From positions 5,603,501-5,667,500 of the forward strand of contig NZ_CP029562.1 of the NCBI RefSeq assembly GCF_004136315.1: DNA of 64,000 nt. The letters are read 5' to 3'. The position numbers were made by a program, and so were the translations under genes. Each line of letters begins with the position of its first letter. Within the stretch, counting starts at the first letter, position 1. Under the pieces are notes generated by a model. It saw nothing but the letters and a program-made list of their open reading frames with translations. It made no database searches and had not been told where the DNA came from. This document shows positions 1-7,168 of the stretch, piece by piece. This stretch comes from Mesorhizobium sp. Pch-S (GTDB lineage: Bacteria; Pseudomonadota; Alphaproteobacteria; Rhizobiales; Rhizobiaceae).

Positions 1-32
1 AGCTATTCGATCCGACTGCCGTTCGAGTTCTA

Positions 33-76
33 GGGCCGCAGATTTGCGGGTCAATTGGGCCGCAGAATTGCGGGTC
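33..76. repeat. Tandem palindromic operator-like repeats
   Basis: Two 20-bp near-identical direct repeats (33-52 and 57-76) lie 24 bp apart. Each contains a palindrome of the form CCGCA-N4-TGCGG (36-49 and 60-73). They sit about 90 bp upstream of the small gene at 164. Paired palindromes in a prophage intergenic region suggest a regulator binding site. No regulator can be assigned from this window. Confidence 0.5.
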
Positions 77-163
77 CAATATATAAAGCTGAATCTCTAA
101 AGGTTAGCTCTGTAGATATCATGCTCTGAGGGGAGTCTAGATAGCTCTAGCGAGAGAGGGGCA

Positions 164-370
164 ATGAAGGCAGTTGTGTTGGTGCTTCTGGTGATCATTG
201 GGTTCATGGCGAACCAACTCGTCGTGATCGAAAATCAGCGTTACGCATTGATGGTCGGGATGTGCAAAAGCGCAACGTTAGCGGTGCCCGATGCAAACTG
301 CCTCTCGCAGGTTCAGACTAGAACTTCCTGGCTGTGGCACCTGTACTACGGGCTGACATACCGACCCTGA
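164..370 (+). CDS. Small membrane-anchored protein, unknown
   Basis: A 68-residue protein with one hydrophobic N-terminal segment (residues 3-17, rich in V, L and I) and a short polar tail holding two cysteines. It is probably inserted in the inner membrane or exported. The start is supported by an upstream purine-rich stretch (gagagagggg) about 4 nt before the ATG. A hairpin terminator follows directly. I do not recognise the family. Confidence 0.55.
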   Translation: MKAVVLVLLVIIGFMANQLVVIENQRYALMVGMCKSATLAVPDANCLSQVQTRTSWLWHLYYGLTYRP

Positions 371-378
371 AACGAAAA

Positions 379-406
379 CCCCGGCCGGAGCCGGGGTCTT
401 GCTTTA
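379..406. terminator. Bidirectional hairpin terminator
   Basis: A 7-bp perfect GC stem (CCCCGGC / GCCGGGG, 379-385 with 390-396) with loop CGGA is followed by a T-containing tract on the plus strand. On the minus strand a TTTT run follows it. It separates the converging genes ending at 370 and 404. Confidence 0.7.
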
Positions 407-592
407 TTCGTTCACTTCTCGAAGCTTTCTCAATTCAGCTTCGAACGTTCGCTTAAACGCTCTTGAGGCTAACCCCACTGTTTTCCTGGTCGCTTGTTCC
501 AGTACGCGCTTCTGTTGAACTAACGAGTCACTTCGCTGCGATTTCGTGCGATTGCCGGTTACCGCTTCCCGGCGCTCAAGCATTGTTGACAT
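404..592 (-). CDS. Small basic protein downstream of the proteasome-like gene
   Basis: A 62-residue, strongly charged protein rich in Arg, Lys and Glu, probably helical. The ATG at 592 is preferred because GGAGG lies 6 nt upstream, inside the last codons of the preceding gene, with which it overlaps by 17 nt. That overlap implies translational coupling, so it may be a partner or regulator of the proteasome-like protein. No family is recognised. Confidence 0.55.
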   Translation of the reverse strand: MSTMLERREAVTGNRTKSQRSDSLVQQKRVLEQATRKTVGLASRAFKRTFEAELRKLREVNE

Positions 593-1862
593 CGGGTCCT
601 CCAGGATTTGCCTTGCGACTATGCTCATAAAAATACCCATTCACAAAGCGGAGATTTCGATCAGGATTGAAATAGTGCTTGCGTTTGATCCACACAAAAC
701 CATCTCCCTTAGAAATCACGGCCACGTCGATCGCGCCGCCTACCGTTTCCAACTCGCGGGAGACGCGACGTTGTAAAGAGGTCAAACTCACTAGAGATTC
801 CGCTAGGTTAGCGAGTTCGTCTTTTGGCAGGCTCATTGCCATCTCAATAATAGGTGACGCGAAGTACTCGCGGCGATGTCGTTCGTGGCCTTCCCAGAAC
901 GCATGGACGGCAGCTTGAGTTGCATTTTCGATGGCTGGAGCAACTTTGGCCAGATCCTCGTCCGAATGACCAAGTAACTTCGCGGCGTTAACTACGCTGT
1001 TGAGAATCAGTTCGCCAACGCTCTCATGGATTAGCATCGAGTAAGCTGGATCTATGCCTTGCATGAAGCGTTCAACCATGTCGGTTTGAGCGAACGGAAG
1101 AATTACCCCGCTGTCCCGACGTGTCATATCGTGCTTATGCGTTTCCGCAATTTTCAAGCGGCCGCCAAGAATGCCGTCGACGTCGAATGAAATGAGCGAC
1201 GGGAGCAGATCTCGTTCCCCGAAACCGGCAATAACCAGGCCGGTCGCCGCTGGGGATGCCAGCATTCTTCGGATTGATGTCTCGCATAATTTTCGAGCTA
1301 GTGCTTGGTGGCCCAGTGCATGTCGCATCATCCCATTCGAACATGCCGAGTCTAGAGTGCCGGAAATGCGAGCGCTGATTGGTCCCCATTCCGCTTCAGT
1401 CAGAAACTCGGGCGCCGCCTCAAGTTCCGCTATGTACGCTAGGGCGAATTGCTCAAACTGCTTCGCGAACTCTTCTTGGTTCCTTGTCCCTTGGAACGCC
1501 TCTTGGGACACATTGATCAACGACGACTGAGCTATGGCTACAGCTACAGCATCCTCGTCGGATTGACCAAAGGGGAAGAATTCCTTCAGGAATTTTGTGA
1601 AGTTGTCGGCCCAATCGAACACAGTTGGGAAAGAGACGTTTGGCGTCTTTCGTCTATATTCCTTGACGATCGTCTCCCAGGGAAAGCCGATAAATTCAGC
1701 GTTCCCATAAATCATCGCACCGACAGGCTCGGTTTTGGAAAGAGAGAACAGTTTATCGACAGTGTCGTAGGTTTTCTGCCTGCCGCTTTGCGTCAATGTA
1801 ACTTTGCTGTCAGTAGCCAGCGCTACCGCGCTTTTGTTAAGGATAGCGATTTCGGCTGTCAT
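576..1862 (-). CDS. Proteasome-like Ntn threonine hydrolase
   Basis: A 428-residue protein that begins Met-Thr. Removal of Met would expose Thr1, as in HslV and proteasome beta subunits. With Thr1 as residue 1, Asp falls exactly at position 17 (ALATDSKVT). A VDKL motif at about 34-37 matches HslV VKKV, placing Lys36 where catalytic Lys33 is expected, with a three-residue loop insertion. The following YGNAEFIGFPWETI resembles HslV GGTADAFTLFEL. The remaining roughly 350 residues form a largely helical extension absent from HslV. A longer start at 1904 would bury the threonine and is disfavoured; a GGGGGAG tract precedes 1862. It is coupled to the gene at 404-592. Likely a peptidase or amidase; the substrate is unknown. 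Confidence 0.75.
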   Translation of the reverse strand: MTAEIAILNKSAVALATDSKVTLTQSGRQKTYDTVDKLFSLSKTEPVGAMIYGNAEFIGFPWETIVKEYRRKTPNVSFPTVFDWADNFTKFLKEFFPFGQSDEDAVAVAIAQSSLINVSQEAFQGTRNQEEFAKQFEQFALAYIAELEAAPEFLTEAEWGPISARISGTLDSACSNGMMRHALGHQALARKLCETSIRRMLASPAATGLVIAGFGERDLLPSLISFDVDGILGGRLKIAETHKHDMTRRDSGVILPFAQTDMVERFMQGIDPAYSMLIHESVGELILNSVVNAAKLLGHSDEDLAKVAPAIENATQAAVHAFWEGHERHRREYFASPIIEMAMSLPKDELANLAESLVSLTSLQRRVSRELETVGGAIDVAVISKGDGFVWIKRKHYFNPDRNLRFVNGYFYEHSRKANPGGPDVNNA

Positions 1863-2151
1863 ACTCCCCCAAGCCCCTAATTCCCCTTGGAATGGGGTAA
1901 GCAATACTTGCTGAGTCGTCTAGTGCTGGTAGCCCAATGCACGGTTTTGGAGATAATTGACGTGCGTTCTTCGCATGTAACTTGCGGAGGAGAGATGTCG
2001 CGGGCGATTTGGAGTGGTGTTAACAACCAGCTACTTCCTGAAGGTACTTGTCAGGAGCCTCAGCGGGCGGACACCGGCACCCCTCGTTGACTCCCTGCGG
2101 CTAGGACGCGTTTCCTATCGGCCATCAACAACGATGCCGTGGGAGGCAACA

Positions 2152-2400
2152 ATGAGTGCAATGTTCGTAGTCCAGTCATTCTCCACCGGGAAGCGCGGCC
2201 AGCTCCAGGCCGACAGCCCGATCCAGGCTCAAAATACCAGCCACGCTCGATCAATGGCTCAGCGCCTCGCGGTCAGGAAAGCGCTTGTCGTGGCCTTCAT
2301 GCGTGAGGGTGATCCGAAAACTGGTGAATGGGACGATGCCAAGCTGATCGATGCGTTCGGCGAGATTCCCGACGAAGTACGTGAAATGGATCGGGTCTAG
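2152..2400 (+). CDS. Hypothetical protein, 82 residues
   Basis: The start ATG at 2152 has a clear ribosome site (gggaggcaac). The N-terminal half (FVVQSFSTGKRGQL...) and the pattern of A, R and Q residues resemble small rhizobial phage or plasmid proteins of unknown role. No transmembrane segment or metal motif is visible. It lies 17 bp upstream of the next gene, so the two are probably co-transcribed. Confidence 0.55.
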   Translation: MSAMFVVQSFSTGKRGQLQADSPIQAQNTSHARSMAQRLAVRKALVVAFMREGDPKTGEWDDAKLIDAFGEIPDEVREMDRV

Positions 2401-2417
2401 GCAGGTGAGGGCGGGGA

Positions 2418-2639
2418 ATGGCCATAAAGGTCAAGCGGCGCCGGAGTGCGCGAGACGCGACGATTGATCAGCTACGTTCGATCGCTGAAAGCGAAGCCGC
2501 GGCAAACATTGTCATGGCAAAAGTGCAGCAGGAGGCAGAACTGATCGCCCAGCGGATGGAGAAGATCCACGGAGGAGTTTGGAGTGTGGCGATCAATCAT
2601 CGCTCTTGTTTCGTCCTGATCGCCCGGGACGGCGATTGA
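2418..2639 (+). CDS. Hypothetical protein with IHGGxW motif
   Basis: A 73-residue protein: a basic N-terminus (KVKRRRSAR), a helical middle, then a short C-terminal module reading EKIHGGVW ... INHRSCFVLIARD. The same module (EIHGGTW ... VEHGANSEFVLIRP) ends the protein at 43315-43563, so the two are paralogous at the C-terminus. Its 3' end overlaps the convergent repressor gene by 47 bp. Function unknown. Confidence 0.6.
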   Translation: MAIKVKRRRSARDATIDQLRSIAESEAAANIVMAKVQQEAELIAQRMEKIHGGVWSVAINHRSCFVLIARDGD

Positions 2640-3033
2640 TCGCCTCCACCCTTTCGGTGATCAAGTCGACTACCTGATCAATGTGTTCGGCCTTCAGCTT
2701 CAAAACTTGGCCGAGAACCGCCCAAAGTTTTAAGACGACCTCGCTGACGGGCCTCTGCAATGGCTGGCGCATTTCAGGGGCCTGGGGATCGTCGAGATAG
2801 ACCAACTCGCCTTGGCTTAGGGCCCTGGCATCGACGTTCAAAAAGTCTGCGACAGCGAAGAAGTTGTTCGCAGAGATCGAATTCTGGCCGCTTTCCCAAT
2901 TGCCGACCGCGCCGACCGTTGTCCCGATCGCTTCGGCAATCTCACGCGATGACCCAATTTTGCGGTGCTCACGGGCCGCTTTGATCGCGGCACCGATCTT
3001 CACATTCAGAGGATCGCGCTCTTTGGTAGCCAT
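2593..3033 (-). CDS. CI-like phage repressor (HTH, XRE type)
   Basis: An HTH-XRE domain covers about residues 10-65 (SSREIAEAIGTTVGAVGNWE). The C-terminal part (about 90-140) is a short helical region, not a LexA/CI-type S24 peptidase, so RecA-stimulated self-cleavage is not expected. It diverges from a Cro-like gene across an operator-rich spacer, the layout of a lysogeny switch. ATG 3033 is chosen because a -10-like TACTTA abuts the alternative ATG at 3069; a start at 3069 would add 12 residues. Probable maintenance repressor of this prophage. Confidence 0.75.
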   Translation of the reverse strand: MATKERDPLNVKIGAAIKAAREHRKIGSSREIAEAIGTTVGAVGNWESGQNSISANNFFAVADFLNVDARALSQGELVYLDDPQAPEMRQPLQRPVSEVVLKLWAVLGQVLKLKAEHIDQVVDLITERVEAINRRPGRSGRNKSDD

Positions 3034-3062
3034 GAAACGCTTTTCGCAAGCGCTGCTTACAT

Positions 3063-3117
3063 TTTCCATTTAAGTATTGCTTGCAATCTGATTAAAGCTG
3101 TGCTTATAAACTCGGGC
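3063..3117. promoter_or_regulatory. CI/Cro divergent promoter and operators
   Basis: The spacer holds a perfect palindrome ATTGC-TT-GCAAT and flanking TGCTTA half-sites, which look like repressor operators. On the plus strand TTGCAA and TATAAA are separated by 18 bp. TATAAA ends only 7 nt before the cro ATG at 3118, so the cro mRNA may be leaderless or nearly so. On the minus strand TACTTA is the best -10 candidate for the repressor. Confidence 0.55.
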
Positions 3118-3336
3118 ATGAGCACGATCGATGTTCCCACTCCCCTTGATGAAGCAGTCGCAGCGGTTGGCGGTGCCAGTGCCCTTTCCAGGCATTTGCA
3201 GATCACGCCGCAGGCTGTTGTGCAGTGGAAGAAGTGCCCGGCAGATCGGGTGCTCGAAGTCGAGCGGCTGAGCGGGATTTCCCGCCATGCTCTCCGCCCC
3301 GACATCTTCGGTCCGGCACCGGAGCAGGCCGCATGA
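3118..3336 (+). CDS. Cro/YdaS-like DNA-binding protein
   Basis: A 72-residue protein with a helix-turn-helix: LDEAVAAVGGASALSRHL followed by ITPQAVVQWKK, the signature of the YdaS/Cro group. It sits opposite the repressor and is the first gene of the rightward operon. Expected to repress the lysogenic promoter and favour lytic growth. It overlaps the next gene by 4 nt (ATGA). Confidence 0.75.
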   Translation: MSTIDVPTPLDEAVAAVGGASALSRHLQITPQAVVQWKKCPADRVLEVERLSGISRHALRPDIFGPAPEQAA

Positions 3337-3509
3337 GTGAGATCATCTTTCTCATTCAAGCCGTGGCTTTGGCGGGATGCGCGATCAGCGTTCTGCTGAT
3401 GTCGATTGTCTTGCGGCGCTGTTTCGCTTCCGTCGAGCATATTCGGAACCGCAGTTTCACCTGCATTGACGAAGACGGCGGCATGAACAGGAAGAGGGTC
3501 TCGGAATGA
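3333..3509 (+). CDS. Small single-pass membrane protein
   Basis: A 58-residue protein whose first 30 residues form a hydrophobic segment (IIFLIQAVALAGCAISVLLM), followed by a charged cytosolic tail. Translation is coupled to cro by an ATGA overlap. Its 3' part overlaps the convergent gene 3356-3922 almost completely, which is unusual and lowers confidence. Function unknown. Confidence 0.45.
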   Translation: MSEIIFLIQAVALAGCAISVLLMSIVLRRCFASVEHIRNRSFTCIDEDGGMNRKRVSE

Positions 3510-3922
3510 CGGTCCGAGCTTCCCAGCCAGAGCTGATTGCCCTTCGTGCCGGCAGGAGCCACGGTGAGATATGTGGCAGCGTCGCTGGTCAGCTTTGCCG
3601 TCTCGGTCAAATCCAGCCGGACGATATCGTTTCCGGCACCGTCGTTCACCCTTGTAGCATCGAAGAAATTCACCAGTTTCGCTCCGCTCGGAGCCAACAG
3701 GGAAGCCTTGTCTGCTTTCCAGTGAACCGTCGATTGGTTGAGAACCTTTATCTCGACCAGGTACCAGTTCGGCGTGTCTTCGGGGGTGATTTCGACCGAG
3801 ATGGCCGGATAGTCTGCGTATTTTTGCTGGCGATAGACAAGCCAAGCAATGACACCAGCCCCGAGGGCGCCCACTGCGCCTATCACGCTCGCCCCAAGCG
3901 TTCCAACCGCAATCCAGTCCAT
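3356..3922 (-). CDS. Membrane-anchored cargo protein, unknown
   Basis: A 188-residue protein: an N-terminal transmembrane segment (about residues 5-27, rich in G, A and V) and an extramembrane domain of about 150 residues with many beta-type stretches. GGGAGG lies 6 nt before the ATG at 3922. The gene runs against the early operon, as expected for lysogenic cargo. It has the same layout (TM segment plus beta-rich domain, leftward, in the early operon) as 11204-11860, without clear sequence identity. Confidence 0.6.
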   Translation of the reverse strand: MDWIAVGTLGASVIGAVGALGAGVIAWLVYRQQKYADYPAISVEITPEDTPNWYLVEIKVLNQSTVHWKADKASLLAPSGAKLVNFFDATRVNDGAGNDIVRLDLTETAKLTSDAATYLTVAPAGTKGNQLWLGSSDRHSETLFLFMPPSSSMQVKLRFRICSTEAKQRRKTIDISRTLIAHPAKATA

Positions 3923-3987
3923 CGAATCCTCCCGGCCCTCGCATATCAAACCACGGCATCGGTGCGCCTCCAAGATCGAGGTGTCGC

Positions 3988-5277
3988 ATGATCACCTACC
4001 AGGACATCAAGTCCGGTGCGGCTTCGTTCACCAGCGCCGATCAGTTCAAGGGCCGGCATTCGGAAGACGTGAAGGACTGGGACCTCGAACCCACCGATAT
4101 CAAGCTCGACCAGTCGGCACAGCCACGCGAGAGCCTGAACAACGACCGTATCGCCGAATATGCGGAAGCCATGAAGGCAGGGGACCAGTTTCCGCCGCTG
4201 ACTGTATTCCACGATGGATCGACCTACTGGCTCGCCGACGGCTTCCATCGCCACTACGCCGCGCAGCATGCCGGACGGAAACACATTCGCTGCTATGTCC
4301 GCCAGGGCGGCTTGCGTGACGCGATCCTCTACAGCGTCGGCGCGAACGCGAAGCATGGGCTGGCGCGGTCGGATGAGGACAAGAAGCGCGCTGTGATGCG
4401 GCTGCTGGACGATCCCGAGTGGTCGCTGTGGTCGGACCGTGAAATCGCCCGCCGCTGCCACGTCAGTGACAAGACGGTCGCCAAATACCGTCCTGCCGTA
4501 TCTGCGGATGATCCGCAGATAGAGCGCAAGGTGCAGCGCGGCGGCACAGTCTACACCCAGAAGGTGCTCAATAAGCGCGCCACCGCCGCGCCAGCGTACC
4601 AAGAGGGTGGTGGCGAAAAGCAGGAAATCACCTCGCAAACCGTTGTCCAGAAAGGGGACGAGGGTGGTGCGCTGCCGGAAACACCGGTCGAGGAAATCAC
4701 CCCGCGCAACATCCGTGATGAACTCGTCGCCTTGTGGAGCGAAGCTAGCGCCGAAGACCGGAGCGGCTTCATCGCTCACCTGCGCGTCCTCGGCTATCGG
4801 ATCGAAGTCAACGCAGGAGGCGGCGATGTAGACCGCAGCGCGATGCGCGCCAGCAGCGCCGTGGAAGTCGGCGCAACCAATTCGCCCGATGGGGCAGACG
4901 AGACAGGCCGGTTCGAATCCGGCTCGCTGACCGAGATCTTGGTGAAACCGCAGGTTCGAGTCCTGCCCGGCACGCCTATTCAGGGTGCTAAGGGAGGCCC
5001 CACCGGTATGGGGTGGTCTGACGGCGTGGAAAGACACGCACCCAATTCCAATCCGCAACCGAACACCCCCTCGGAAGCGGAGAAGGCCGAGGCGGAAACC
5101 CCTCCAACCGTCTCGGCCGCCCCTTTCAACAACCCACGCTGTCAAAATCCAGAGACCTGTCATCTCGCCCATACTCGAAACGAGTGTTTCGACTGCAATT
5201 TGGCTTGGTCTAAGCGACCGAAGGACGAGCAGGTCAGGCTCTGGGCTGAGGCGGTACAAGCGGCGAGGGCAGCATGA
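3988..5277 (+). CDS. ParB/Srx-fold protein with HTH
   Basis: A 429-residue protein. Residues about 30-115 match a ParB N-terminal (Srx) fold: a Q-x-R strand (QSAQPRESL), a P-L-T-V-F strand and LADGFHRHYAA in the place of the ParB nucleotide-binding box. An HTH follows (SDREIARRCHVSDKTVAKYR, about 145-168). The C-terminal 200 residues are low complexity and end in a small Cys cluster (CQNPETCHLAH...ECFDC) that could bind zinc. GAGG precedes the ATG. It heads the early operon and probably binds DNA, perhaps as a regulator or nuclease. The low-complexity part is encoded by tRNA-like sequence, reported separately. Confidence 0.75.
   Translation: MITYQDIKSGAASFTSADQFKGRHSEDVKDWDLEPTDIKLDQSAQPRESLNNDRIAEYAEAMKAGDQFPPLTVFHDGSTYWLADGFHRHYAAQHAGRKHIRCYVRQGGLRDAILYSVGANAKHGLARSDEDKKRAVMRLLDDPEWSLWSDREIARRCHVSDKTVAKYRPAVSADDPQIERKVQRGGTVYTQKVLNKRATAAPAYQEGGGEKQEITSQTVVQKGDEGGALPETPVEEITPRNIRDELVALWSEASAEDRSGFIAHLRVLGYRIEVNAGGGDVDRSAMRASSAVEVGATNSPDGADETGRFESGSLTEILVKPQVRVLPGTPIQGAKGGPTGMGWSDGVERHAPNSNPQPNTPSEAEKAEAETPPTVSAAPFNNPRCQNPETCHLAHTRNECFDCNLAWSKRPKDEQVRLWAEAVQAARAA
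4905..4976 (+). other. Two tRNA T-arm-like hairpins inside the ParB-like gene
   Basis: Within codons of the ParB-like gene there are two near-perfect tRNA T-arms: a GCCGG stem with TTCGAAT loop (T-loop consensus at 4910-4920), and a GCAGG stem with TTCGAGT loop (4953-4963). The second is followed by a CCGGCAC-G-CC 3' end resembling an acceptor strand. The arms are only 43 bp apart, too close for two full cloverleaves, and I find no matching 5' acceptor strands. Confidence 0.5.
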
Positions 5278-5741
5278 TCAAGCGGTTGTCTAGCGAGGAA
5301 AAAGCGGAAATCGCCCGCCGATATCAGGCGGGTGAGACGAGCTTGGCTCTCGGAAGCGAGTACGGCATCCATCATGCCTTCGTGCGGACGATCTTCCAGC
5401 GTTCCGGTATGGGCAGAGATCGTGCAGAACGGTGCAGCAAACGAGCGGCCATCATCGCCGCTCTTGAAGCCGACAAAACCAAGACAGACAGCCGCGTCGC
5501 GATAGAGGTCGGATGTAGCCGCCCATACGTCTATCTGGTGCGGCAAAGCATCGGCATTTTTCGCAATCGAACCAGTAAGCATCTCTTGATCGAACTCTCC
5601 GATTGCAACGCGTTGCTGTTCCAGGAAGCGGCGCGCCGGCGCGGAATGGCTGTCACGCGACTTGCCGCCAAGATTCTCGACACAGTGGCGACAGAAGGCA
5701 TGTTCGATGCCGTTCTCGATGACGTCGAGGCCGCGGCATGA
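5274..5741 (+). CDS. HTH-containing hypothetical protein
   Basis: A 155-residue protein overlapping its neighbour by 4 nt. The N-terminal 50 residues (SSEEKAEIARRYQAGETSLALGSEYGIHHAFV) resemble a transposase-type/homeodomain-like HTH, and a second HTH-like stretch lies at about 65-95. The C-terminal 50 residues are helical. Probably a phage DNA-binding regulator; the target is unknown. Confidence 0.6.
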   Translation: MIKRLSSEEKAEIARRYQAGETSLALGSEYGIHHAFVRTIFQRSGMGRDRAERCSKRAAIIAALEADKTKTDSRVAIEVGCSRPYVYLVRQSIGIFRNRTSKHLLIELSDCNALLFQEAARRRGMAVTRLAAKILDTVATEGMFDAVLDDVEAAA

Positions 5742-6043
5742 CCTCCCTATCCGAAACTGCAGCCGAACTGATCCGCACCGATCCTGCATTGGCGAATGAG
5801 GTTGCGAGGCAACTGGCGCCGTCGGTGGGCGGCCTGACTGAGCGCCAAGCTGAAGCATTGGCCTTCATCCGCTCATATTCGGCAGAGCGCGGTGTCACGC
5901 CGACATTCTCGGAAATCATGAACGAGCTCGGGCTGCATTCAAAAGCCGGAGTGCATCGGATCCTGACCGCTCTTGAGGAGCGCGGGTTCATCGAGCGCAT
6001 GCCCAAACGGGCACGGGCTATCTCATTGAAGGCGGCAGCATGA
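5738..6043 (+). CDS. LexA-type winged-helix protein without peptidase
   Basis: A 101-residue protein. Residues about 35-95 reproduce the LexA DNA-binding domain: LTERQAEALAFIRSYSAERG, then PTFSEIMNELGLHSKAGVHR and ALEERGFIERMP. There is no S24 peptidase domain, so it is not LexA itself. It could compete at SOS-like operators or bind phage sites. It overlaps both neighbours by 4 nt. Confidence 0.7.
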   Translation: MTSLSETAAELIRTDPALANEVARQLAPSVGGLTERQAEALAFIRSYSAERGVTPTFSEIMNELGLHSKAGVHRILTALEERGFIERMPKRARAISLKAAA

Positions 6044-6210
6044 CGACCTTGGTCATCACCCATCTATTGGCCGTAGCAATCGGCGCTGTCGGGGCCGGGG
6101 CCTATGCGCGCCGCCAGATCGTGAAGATCAAGCGAGACGACCTTTCGTTTCGCGTGGCGCCGGTTGTTCTGCATTCCGTTGAAGACGCTGCGCGTCGGGT
6201 AGGGGCCTGA
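6040..6210 (+). CDS. Small membrane protein, 56 residues
   Basis: The ATG overlaps the upstream TGA (ATGA), so translation is probably coupled. An N-terminal hydrophobic helix (TLVITHLLAVAIGAVGAGAY) is followed by a basic tail. Length and position in the chain of overlapping genes support a real gene. Function unknown. Confidence 0.5.
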   Translation: MTTLVITHLLAVAIGAVGAGAYARRQIVKIKRDDLSFRVAPVVLHSVEDAARRVGA

Positions 6211-6515
6211 TGCGAACGGGTCATCATCATTGTGGGCCTGAGGCCTTCTCCCCATGGGGGAAGCAAATGCTTCTGCCCCGTATCGTCCAACCTCTTTCCG
6301 TATCCCTTGCCGGGGCCACGGAAATTCCAACTGCGCCGGCTTCCGACCTTCCAACTTCTGAAACTGGCGCATCGTTTACGACCTTCATTCCTGCCTTCGA
6401 CTTCCAGCCTCGGCGCCTTGGCGTGCGTGCTGGCTACGTCACCAACGTAGCCAAGGAAGGAACCCAGGATCATGGGGAATCGAACCCACAAACGCGGGGA
6501 ACAGCAAATGTCTAG
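6210..6515 (+). CDS. Hypothetical protein, low confidence
   Basis: A 101-residue reading frame whose ATG overlaps the previous TGA and whose end overlaps the next start by 8 nt, fitting the gene chain. The composition (many P, T and S, few charged residues) is unlike its neighbours and no domain is visible. It may instead be a spacer that happens to be open. Confidence 0.35.
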   Translation: MRTGHHHCGPEAFSPWGKQMLLPRIVQPLSVSLAGATEIPTAPASDLPTSETGASFTTFIPAFDFQPRRLGVRAGYVTNVAKEGTQDHGESNPQTRGTANV

Positions 6516-6918
6516 TGTCGCTGATGTCGAACGCGCCCGGGACTACGTCCGGCGCATCGGCGGACCGGGGAAGGGCGTCGCGATCATCGACGCCGCCTAC
6601 CGCCTGCTCGAGGACCTGTTTCCCCATGAGAGAAGCCCAAAGGATCAATGGACGCTGCGGCGGGTCCGATCCTTTTGGGAGCGTGACGCAGCTCACGTCA
6701 AATTCCGGGAAATGCTCGAACTGCATCACGCGGCGGCGCACGTGGTGGAAGAGAAAATTCGGCTCCAACACGCGAGGAAAGAACATGCCGCATTCATCAA
6801 GGAAACCACCTCTGTTCGTTCGCTCATTGAGTTTGAAGACGAGGCTTTCCTTAGCGATGCGCTTGCGGACCGTCGCGGCCTCGCTGGCCGAATGGATCGC
6901 CCCGGAATTGAGGGCTGA
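6508..6918 (+). CDS. Hypothetical phage protein, 136 residues
   Basis: A mostly helical, charged protein (SSVADVERARDYVRRIGGPG ...). The start at 6508 has GGGGA about 7 nt upstream; an in-frame ATG at 6472 would add 12 residues. No catalytic motif is recognised. It belongs to the early operon between small DNA-binding and cargo proteins. Confidence 0.55.
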   Translation: MSSVADVERARDYVRRIGGPGKGVAIIDAAYRLLEDLFPHERSPKDQWTLRRVRSFWERDAAHVKFREMLELHHAAAHVVEEKIRLQHARKEHAAFIKETTSVRSLIEFEDEAFLSDALADRRGLAGRMDRPGIEG

Positions 6919-6923
6919 TCCCG

Positions 6924-7157
6924 ATGAATGATCAAGCCAAGTTCTGGATGGTCTACGGCATCGGGCAGCAGCAGCCGACCGTCCGCCACAAGACATTCGT
7001 ATCTGCACGGACGGAAGCTACGCGTCTGGCTCGCTTCAATCCCGGCATCGACTTCTTCGTTCTCGAAACTGTCGGCTCCGCCCGGAAAGTCGATGTCGAT
7101 TTCACCGACATGCGCCGCGCCGACGAGCGCTGCATGGATGACGAAATCCCATTCTGA
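6924..7157 (+). CDS. Small hypothetical phage protein
   Basis: A 77-residue soluble protein (FWMVYGIGQQQPTVRHKTF ... RRADERCMDDEIPF). The acidic tail ending EIPF resembles C-terminal tips that bind partner proteins, as in SSB, but no OB-fold is visible, so this is only suggestive. It is followed by a good ribosome site (gaggag) for the next gene. Confidence 0.55.
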   Translation: MNDQAKFWMVYGIGQQQPTVRHKTFVSARTEATRLARFNPGIDFFVLETVGSARKVDVDFTDMRRADERCMDDEIPF

Positions 7158-7168
7158 GGAGAACACGC

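Noticed and set aside
3946..5259. 437-codon open frame on the minus strand opposite the ParB-like gene
   Set aside because: It is the antisense of a well-supported coding gene; the product is Arg/Pro/His-rich without domains.
5738..6043. LexA repressor
   Set aside because: The C-terminal S24 peptidase is absent, so it cannot be a normal self-cleaving LexA.
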